Source of the DNA: an uncultured Bacilli bacterium
Lineage (GTDB): Bacteria; Bacillota_I; Bacilli_A; RF39; UBA660
Length of the DNA stretch: 18,277 nt
NCBI GenBank assembly: GCA_934101625.1
Contig: CAKORV010000024.1
Span: 1 to 18,277 of the forward strand
Direction of reading: 5' to 3'
The position numbers and the translations under genes were made by a program. The notes under the pieces are model-generated. The model worked only from the letters and a program-made list of their open reading frames with translations, made no database searches and had not been told where the DNA came from. Positions 14,631 to 18,277 of the stretch are shown here, in pieces. The number at the start of each line of letters is the position of its first letter. Positions within the stretch are counted from its first letter, which is position 1.

Positions 14631-14660
14631 TTTACATTTATGGTAAAAACGTGATACAAT
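14631..14660 (+). promoter_or_regulatory. Promoter of rpsB-tsf
   Basis: TTTACA (14631-14636), 18-bp spacer, TACAAT (14655-14660). It leaves a ~105-nt untranslated leader before rpsB. Confidence 0.6.
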
Positions 14661-14683
14661 ACATTTGGCTTTAGAAATAAACA

Positions 14684-14740
14684 CCTTTAAGAATTATACT
14701 TACTAGTGTCCTTATGGATGTAGGTATTTAGAATTAAAGG
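14684..14740 (+). promoter_or_regulatory. Structured 5' leader of rpsB (candidate S2 autoregulatory element)
   Basis: Three stacked helices can be drawn: CCTTTAA (14684-14690) with TTAAAGG (14734-14740), TACTTAC (14697-14703) with GTAGGTA (14720-14726, one G-U), and GTCC (14708-14711) with GGAT (14716-14719) around a TTAT loop. Between helices 1 and 2 lies a 6/7-nt internal loop. rpsB leaders are known sites of autoregulation by S2 in other bacteria; I do not recognise this fold as a named family. It could control rpsB and tsf together. Confidence 0.55.
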
Positions 14741-14769
14741 GAAGAATTAACGAAAGGAAAGTGGAAAAT

Positions 14770-15696
14770 ATGGAAAAGAAGACAGTAGTGTCAAAAAGTT
14801 ATTTATTAGAAGCTGGTGTTCATTTTGGACATCAAACTAAGAGATGGAATCCTAAAATGGGAGAATACATCTTTACATCAAGAGATGATATACATATCAT
14901 AGATCTTGATAAAACAGTTCAAAAATTAGAAGAAGCTTATCCTGCTTTGTATGAAGCCTGCAAAGATGGTGGTAAAGTATTATTCGTAGGAACTAAAAAA
15001 CAAGCTCAAGAAGCTAGTAAGGAAGAAGCTATTAGATGTGGTGGTTACTATGTAACTGAAAGATGGTTAGGTGGTACTTTAACTAACTTTAAAACTATTA
15101 AAGAAAGAATTAATAGAATGGCTGAAATCGAAAAGATTGAAAGTGAAGGTAAGTTTGAATTATTACCTAAGAAAGAAGTTGCTAAATTACAAAAAGAATA
15201 TAATAAATTAGTTAGTATTCTTGGTGGTATTAGAGATATGAAAAAATTACCACAAGCAGTAATTATAGTAGATCCTAGAATTGAAATTAATGCTATTAGA
15301 GAAGCTAGAAAGTTAAATATACCTGTATTTGGTATTGTTGATACTAATAGTGATCCTGATGATGTAGATTATGTAATACCAGGAAATGATGATGCTGTAA
15401 GAGCAGTTAAAGTAGTATTAGGTGTTTTAGCAAATGCAGTATGTGAAGGAAATGGTTTACCATTAGATGATTATATTACTGAAGAAGAATTTGTTAAACC
15501 TAAGAAAAATAAAGAACAAAAAGAAGTTAAAGTAATTGAAAAAGAAATAGAAACTGAAGTTACTTCTGAACCTGAAGAAACAACTAATCTTGATGATATG
15601 AAATTAGCTGATTTAAAAGCTTTAGCAAAAGATAAAGGTGTTAGAGGTTATAGTTCAATGAAAAAAGAAGAATTAATAAAAGCATTAAATAAATAA
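14770..15696 (+). CDS. rpsB: 30S ribosomal protein S2 with C-terminal Rho_N-like extension
   Basis: 308 residues from ATG 14770. The in-frame GTG at 14761 abuts the AAAGGAAA ribosome binding site and is rejected. S2 binds the back of the 30S subunit. The signature start YLLEAGVHFGHQTKRWNPKM, the FVGTKKQAQE and RWLGGTLTNFKTI blocks, and the DPRIEINAIREARKLNIPVFGIVDTNSDP stretch (split here as EINAIREA and PVFGIVDTNSDP) are all present up to ~residue 225. The protein then has a charged Lys/Glu linker (~235-268) and a final ~35-residue helix-extended-helix motif (LDDMKLADLKALAKDKGV, SSMKKEELIKAL) that looks like a Rho N-terminal or SAP-type nucleic-acid-binding domain. Typical S2 is ~230-260 residues. 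The classical rpsB-tsf pair follows. Confidence 0.96.
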   Translation: MEKKTVVSKSYLLEAGVHFGHQTKRWNPKMGEYIFTSRDDIHIIDLDKTVQKLEEAYPALYEACKDGGKVLFVGTKKQAQEASKEEAIRCGGYYVTERWLGGTLTNFKTIKERINRMAEIEKIESEGKFELLPKKEVAKLQKEYNKLVSILGGIRDMKKLPQAVIIVDPRIEINAIREARKLNIPVFGIVDTNSDPDDVDYVIPGNDDAVRAVKVVLGVLANAVCEGNGLPLDDYITEEEFVKPKKNKEQKEVKVIEKEIETEVTSEPEETTNLDDMKLADLKALAKDKGVRGYSSMKKEELIKALNK

Positions 15697-15713
15697 GATA
15701 AAGGAGAATAAAT

Positions 15714-16592
15714 ATGGATATTAAAGCAAGTGATGTTAAAAATCTTCGTGATATGACTGGTGCAGGTATGCTTGATTGTAAAAAAGCATTAACTGAAACA
15801 AATGGAGATATTGACAAAGCTATAGATTATTTAAGAGAAAAAGGTATTAGTAAAGCTGCTAAAAAGGCAGATAGAATTGCTGCTGAAGGTATTGCTAATA
15901 TTTATACTAATGGAAATAAAGCAGTAGTAGTTGAAGTAAATGCTGAAACTGACTTTGTTGCTAAAAACCAAGAGTTTTTAAATATGGTAGATACTATTGG
16001 TAATACTATTTTAAATAGTGATGTTACTGATTTAGAAAGTGCTTTAAATTTAAATACTGAAAATGGTACAATTAATGATTTAATCGTTAATGAAACAGCT
16101 ACTATTGGAGAAAAATTAAGTTTAAGAAGAATAGCAGTTGTTAATAAAAATGATGATGAAGTATTTGGTTCTTATTTACATATGGGTGGTAGAATTGCTT
16201 CATTAGTAGTTGTTAAAGGTACTGATGAAAATGTTGCTAAAGATGTAGCAATGCAAAGTGCTGCAATGAGACCTAAGTATGTTAATCGTGATGAAGTTCC
16301 TAGTGAAGAAACTGAACATGAAAGAACAGTGCTTACTGAACAAGCATTAACTGAAGGTGCTAAACCTGAATTTGTAGATAAAATTATAGCAGGAAGATTA
16401 AATAAATTCTATCAAGAAATTTGTTTAGTTGAACAAACTTTTGTAAAAGATTCTGACTTAACTGTAGAAGCTTACTTAGAAAAGAATAACTCTAGTATGG
16501 TTAAAATGGTTCGTTTCGAAGTAGGTGAAGGAATGGAAAAGAGAAATGAAAACTTCGCTGATGAAGTTATGGGTCAAATTAAAAACGCATAA
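15714..16592 (+). CDS. tsf: Elongation factor Ts
   Basis: 292 residues. EF-Ts is the nucleotide-exchange factor that releases GDP from EF-Tu in the cytoplasm. The N-terminal UBA-like domain is clear (VKNLRDMTGAGMLDCKKAL, residues ~8-26; DYLREKGISKAAKKADR). The EF-Tu-contacting TDFVAKNQEF motif sits at ~80-90, and the two core subdomains run to the end. Length and order are normal. The ribosome binding site AAGGAG (15701-15706) is 7 nt before the ATG and 18 nt after rpsB, so the two are one operon. A strong terminator hairpin starts 32 nt after the stop, inside the next reading frame. Confidence 0.97.
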   Translation: MDIKASDVKNLRDMTGAGMLDCKKALTETNGDIDKAIDYLREKGISKAAKKADRIAAEGIANIYTNGNKAVVVEVNAETDFVAKNQEFLNMVDTIGNTILNSDVTDLESALNLNTENGTINDLIVNETATIGEKLSLRRIAVVNKNDDEVFGSYLHMGGRIASLVVVKGTDENVAKDVAMQSAAMRPKYVNRDEVPSEETEHERTVLTEQALTEGAKPEFVDKIIAGRLNKFYQEICLVEQTFVKDSDLTVEAYLEKNNSSMVKMVRFEVGEGMEKRNENFADEVMGQIKNA

Positions 16593-17181
16593 GTTTAAAA
16601 AGAAATTCAAAAATAATATAGTGAAAGGAAGCCTGCTTTTAATCGCAGCTTCCTTTTTAATATTCTTAACATATGAAGAATGTATGCAAGAGAGAAATAA
16701 AGAATTAGTATCTTTCTTAAACAGTCATAATAACATATTTGAGTATTTATCTATTAAAGAAACTTTAAAAGTTTTAGAAGATAAAACAGGTATAGTAGTA
16801 TTTGTTAATGATAGAAAAGATATTAATAAATTTATAGATTTATTATATGATAAAGATAATAGTGTTCCTTTATATGTTTGTAATGTTAAGAGTGATGAAA
16901 CTATTCTTAAGTTAGATGAAGAAGATAATGTTGTTGTTAAACAAAGACCTAGTAAAGACTATAAGAATTTATTAGAAAGATTAGGATCTTTTACTGAAGA
17001 ATATTATCTTAAAAAAGAAGATGAAATAATAGAAACTGATTACAAAAGAATTATAACACCAATGGTTTTATTTGTTAAAAATGGTAAGACTATGTTTAGT
17101 CATTATATATCTGATGAAGAATTAACAGATGAAGAATTATTGGATATTTATAGTAAGGGGTTTGAATTGGTTGTTGAATAA
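16546..17181 (+). CDS. Membrane-anchored thioredoxin-like protein lacking a CxxC motif
   Basis: About 211 residues if started at ATG 16546, which overlaps tsf by 47 nt. Other in-frame starts are GTG 16525, ATG 16561 and GTG 16621 (first start after tsf); the start is uncertain because none has a strong, well-spaced ribosome binding site beyond tsf. A basic stretch (KFKKKFKNN) precedes one hydrophobic helix (GSLLLIAASFLIFLTY), giving an N-in signal anchor. The rest is thioredoxin-fold-like: IKETLKVLEDKTGIVVFVND, VPLYVCNV, then the cis-Pro-type strand ITPMVLFVKNGKTMFSHY. Where CxxC is expected there is NDRKDI, so redox activity is unlikely. Position behind tsf and a separate downstream terminator suggest read-through expression. 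Role unknown; structural or binding function is possible. Confidence 0.72.
   Translation: MKTSLMKLWVKLKTHKFKKKFKNNIVKGSLLLIAASFLIFLTYEECMQERNKELVSFLNSHNNIFEYLSIKETLKVLEDKTGIVVFVNDRKDINKFIDLLYDKDNSVPLYVCNVKSDETILKLDEEDNVVVKQRPSKDYKNLLERLGSFTEEYYLKKEDEIIETDYKRIITPMVLFVKNGKTMFSHYISDEELTDEELLDIYSKGFELVVE
16624..16658 (+). terminator. Rho-independent terminator of rpsB-tsf, inside the downstream coding sequence
   Basis: AAAGGAAGC (16624-16632) pairs perfectly with GCTTCCTTT (16648-16656), and TGC (16634-16636) with GCA (16645-16647) after one bulged C. An 8-nt loop and a T5 tract (16654-16658) complete it. It is one of the most GC-containing hairpins in the window. The same bases encode the start of the membrane helix of the thioredoxin-like protein. 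Confidence 0.85.
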
Positions 17182-17204
17182 GTATCAAATATGATACTTT
17201 TTTT
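17180..17204 (+). terminator. Rho-independent terminator after the thioredoxin-like gene
   Basis: AAGTATCA (17180-17187) with TGATACTT (17192-17199), loop AATA, T tract to 17204. The TAA stop (17179-17181) overlaps the stem. Confidence 0.85.
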
Positions 17205-17205
17205 C

Positions 17206-17234
17206 TTGCTTTTATTTTTAATTTTTGATATTAT
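17206..17234 (+). promoter_or_regulatory. Predicted promoter of the sigma-factor gene
   Basis: TTGCTT (17206-17211), 17-bp spacer, TATTAT (17229-17234), 25 bp before the ATG. The GGGGGA ribosome binding site is at 17249-17254. The -35 box directly follows the preceding terminator. Confidence 0.55.
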
Positions 17235-17258
17235 ATAAACTAAATTTAGGGGGATAGT

Positions 17259-17903
17259 ATGGAAGGTTTTAATTTAATAAGAAATTTACCAGATAAATTA
17301 GATAAAAAAGAACAAAAAGAATTGTTATTAAAAAAAGATGAAGAATCTAGAGAAAAATTAATAATGCATAATTTAAGATTGATAGTTAATTTAAGTAAAA
17401 GATATCAACCTTTAAAATTTGATAATGAAGATTTATTTTCTATAGGTGTTTTAGGACTTATTACAGCTGTTGATACTTTTGATGTGAATAAGAATGTTGA
17501 ATTTAGTACTTATGCATCTAGTTGTATATTAAATTCCTTTTATGCATTTTTTATCTATAGTAAAAGAAAAAGAGATTTAGGAAATTATAAAGTATCACTT
17601 GATAATTTGTTTAATGTTTGTGATGAGAATATGAGGGTAGAAGCAAACTATTTAGAAAGTATAGAAAAAGATTTATTATTAAGTTCTATAAATAAAGCAT
17701 TAGATGATTTAGAAAAGAATCTTATTTTGTTATATTTTGGTTTTAATGGTGTGTCTTATATGCAAAAAGATTTAATGGTAATGTATGGATTAAGTCAAAG
17801 AAAAGTAAGTGTTACAATAAAGAAATCTATTTTAAAAATAAGAAATCAATTAATAATAGATGGAGTATTTGAAGGAGAATTAGTTAAGTTAAGAAGTAAA
17901 TAA
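17259..17903 (+). CDS. Sigma-70-family sigma factor, sporulation SigE/SigK-like
   Basis: 214 residues. The product directs RNA polymerase to a specific promoter class. Region 2 is well preserved: REKLIMHNLRLIVNLSKRYQ (2.1, ~residues 31-50) and DLFSIGVLGLITAVDTFDVNKNVEFSTYASSCI (2.2-2.4; ~58-90, core DLFSIGVLGLITAVDTF). The KVSLDNLF segment at ~111-118 corresponds to the VSL segment after region 2/3 in SigE/SigK-type factors. Region 4 is present but worn: LDDLEKNLILLYFGF, then QKDLMVMYGLSQRKVSVTIKKSILKIR as the helix-turn-helix. The region 2.4 end (NSFYAFFIYSKRKR) departs from the usual NEI..LRK consensus, so promoter preference may be altered. No pro-sequence is evident. The gene has its own promoter. 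A sporulation role is an inference from similarity. Confidence 0.85.
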   Translation: MEGFNLIRNLPDKLDKKEQKELLLKKDEESREKLIMHNLRLIVNLSKRYQPLKFDNEDLFSIGVLGLITAVDTFDVNKNVEFSTYASSCILNSFYAFFIYSKRKRDLGNYKVSLDNLFNVCDENMRVEANYLESIEKDLLLSSINKALDDLEKNLILLYFGFNGVSYMQKDLMVMYGLSQRKVSVTIKKSILKIRNQLIIDGVFEGELVKLRSK

Positions 17904-17906
17904 AAA

Positions 17907-17932
17907 GCATCTATCCACATTAGGATAAATGC
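17907..17932. repeat. Palindromic hairpin repeat, copy 1
   Basis: GCATCTATCC (17907-17916) and GGATAAATGC (17923-17932) pair except for one C/A mismatch, loop ACATTA. Read on the minus strand it is followed by TTTTTATTTA, i.e. a good minus-strand terminator. A second copy of the core is at 18258-18277. Confidence 0.75.
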
Positions 17933-17952
17933 CAAACGAACAACTTCGGTAG

Positions 17953-17979
17953 ACATTCAGAAACTGAATGTTCCTTTTT
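17953..17979 (+). terminator. Likely terminator of the sigma-factor gene
   Basis: ACATTCAG (17953-17960) with CTGAATGT (17964-17971), loop AAA, then TCC and T5 (17975-17979). The T tract is displaced by three bases, so efficiency is uncertain. The 27-nt block 17948-17974 is partly repeated in inverted orientation at 18099-18124. Confidence 0.65.
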
Positions 17980-18060
17980 ATTATATGAAGATTTCTCTTC
18001 TAGATATATATTATCATTTTTTATTGGTTTTTTTAATACAAAAATATGTTTGATTTTATA

Positions 18061-18089
18061 TTGACTTGGATATATTTAATTGATATAAT
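18061..18089 (+). promoter_or_regulatory. Strong promoter before the 36-codon ORF
   Basis: TTGACT (18061-18066), 17-bp spacer, TATAAT (18084-18089): the closest to consensus in the window. Transcription should start near 18096, leaving a ~70-nt leader with high G+C for this genome. Confidence 0.8.
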
Positions 18090-18095
18090 AACTCT

Positions 18096-18160
18096 TGTGG
18101 AACAGGATGTTCTGGGTGTCTACCATTAACCGGGGGCTTTGGCCGAAGGAAGGATGGTGA
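18096..18160 (+). promoter_or_regulatory. Unclassified structured leader RNA that can hide the ribosome binding site
   Basis: A GC-rich island in very AT-rich DNA. ACCAT (18122-18126) can pair with ATGGT (18154-18158), which overlaps the purine-rich ribosome binding region AAGGAAGGATGG (18146-18157). Inside, GGC and GCC (18136-18138 with 18142-18144 or nearby registers) make a small hairpin. The 5' part has GGAACA and TGTCTACC (18099-18104, 18117-18124), which pair through ACA/TGT and GG/CC. Sequestering of the ribosome binding site suggests translational control, but I could not match it to a known riboswitch or leader. Confidence 0.45.
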
Positions 18161-18164
18161 ACGT

Positions 18165-18275
18165 ATGAAGAAGAGAAACTTTATTATAAAGGTTTTGAAC
18201 AGAGTATTGTTCATTTTGATATCAATAGTTATATTAACTATTATAATTAAAATAGACATCTATCCAATAGGATAA
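18165..18275 (+). CDS. 36-aa single-pass membrane peptide or truncated gene start
   Basis: ATG 18165 follows a purine-rich ribosome binding region (18146-18157), a structured leader and the strongest promoter here. The translation is a basic start (MKKRNFIIKVLNRV), one hydrophobic helix (LFILISIVILTIII), then KIDIYPIG and stop TAA at 18273-18275. It looks like the signal anchor of a larger secreted protein, such as a peptidase, cut short. The last 20 bases (18258-18277) are the repeated palindrome also found at 17907-17932, so either a repeat insertion truncated the gene or the palindrome is the natural end of a small membrane-peptide gene. The window ends 2 nt later, so this cannot be settled here. 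Confidence 0.45.
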   Translation: MKKRNFIIKVLNRVLFILISIVILTIIIKIDIYPIG

Positions 18276-18277
18276 AT

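Noticed and set aside
18096..18160. Purine, lysine or SRP-like RNA
   Set aside because: Short words (GTCTACC, GCCGAAG, GAAGGAAG) recall these families, but the rest of the required conserved core is missing.

Overview
The window looks like the chromosome of a low-GC Bacillota-type (Firmicutes or Tenericutes-like) bacterium, probably an uncultured gut or host-associated lineage. The DNA is strongly A+T-rich, Arg is mostly AGA, and promoters are consensus-like (TTGAxx, 17-bp spacer, TAAAAT/TATAAT). A T-box, SepF, DivIVA and a sporulation-type sigma factor are present. The genetic code is standard: tryptophans are TGG and the one gene ending in TGA stops there. The taxon assignment is inference.

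Region 1 (1-5905) is a tandem array of three large extracellular proteins. The first lacks its 5' end. The second and third are a recent tandem duplication: about 1,375 bp (terminator loop, promoter, signal peptide, N-terminal module, three divergent InlB-type repeats) appear identical base for base. Identity stops abruptly where a C-terminal C-type-lectin-like (DUF6273-like) head begins, and returns in the last ~50 bp. A fourth copy of the head lies at 12538-14058, fused to a TasA/camelysin-like domain and followed by a stand-alone TasA-like paralogue (14068-14601). Together these look like a surface-display set with a shared scaffold and a diversified head.

Region 2 (5906-9241) is a glycine operon: a promoter, a very short T-box leader, an unrecognised 242-aa gene, glycyl-tRNA synthetase (1-nt overlap), and a membrane-anchored protein with a KPxIYxYP domain. 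A bidirectional terminator separates it from a convergent AAA/DUF4143 ATPase gene (9270-10490, minus), whose promoter carries four 18-bp direct repeats at an exact 22-bp period.

Region 3 (10600-12470) holds cell-division genes sepF and divIVA, then a MscS-type channel. Region 4 (14630-17200) is a ribosomal-protein operon: a structured leader, rpsB (S2 with a C-terminal Rho_N-like extension), tsf, and a thioredoxin-like membrane protein whose coding sequence contains a strong terminator hairpin. Region 5 (17206-18277) has a SigE/SigK-type sigma factor and a ~260-bp intergenic stretch with repeated hairpins. It ends with a strong promoter and structured leader in front of a 36-codon membrane ORF.

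Most genes are short-spaced, and terminator stems frequently include the stop codon of the gene they end. All calls come from reading the sequence; no database search was run.
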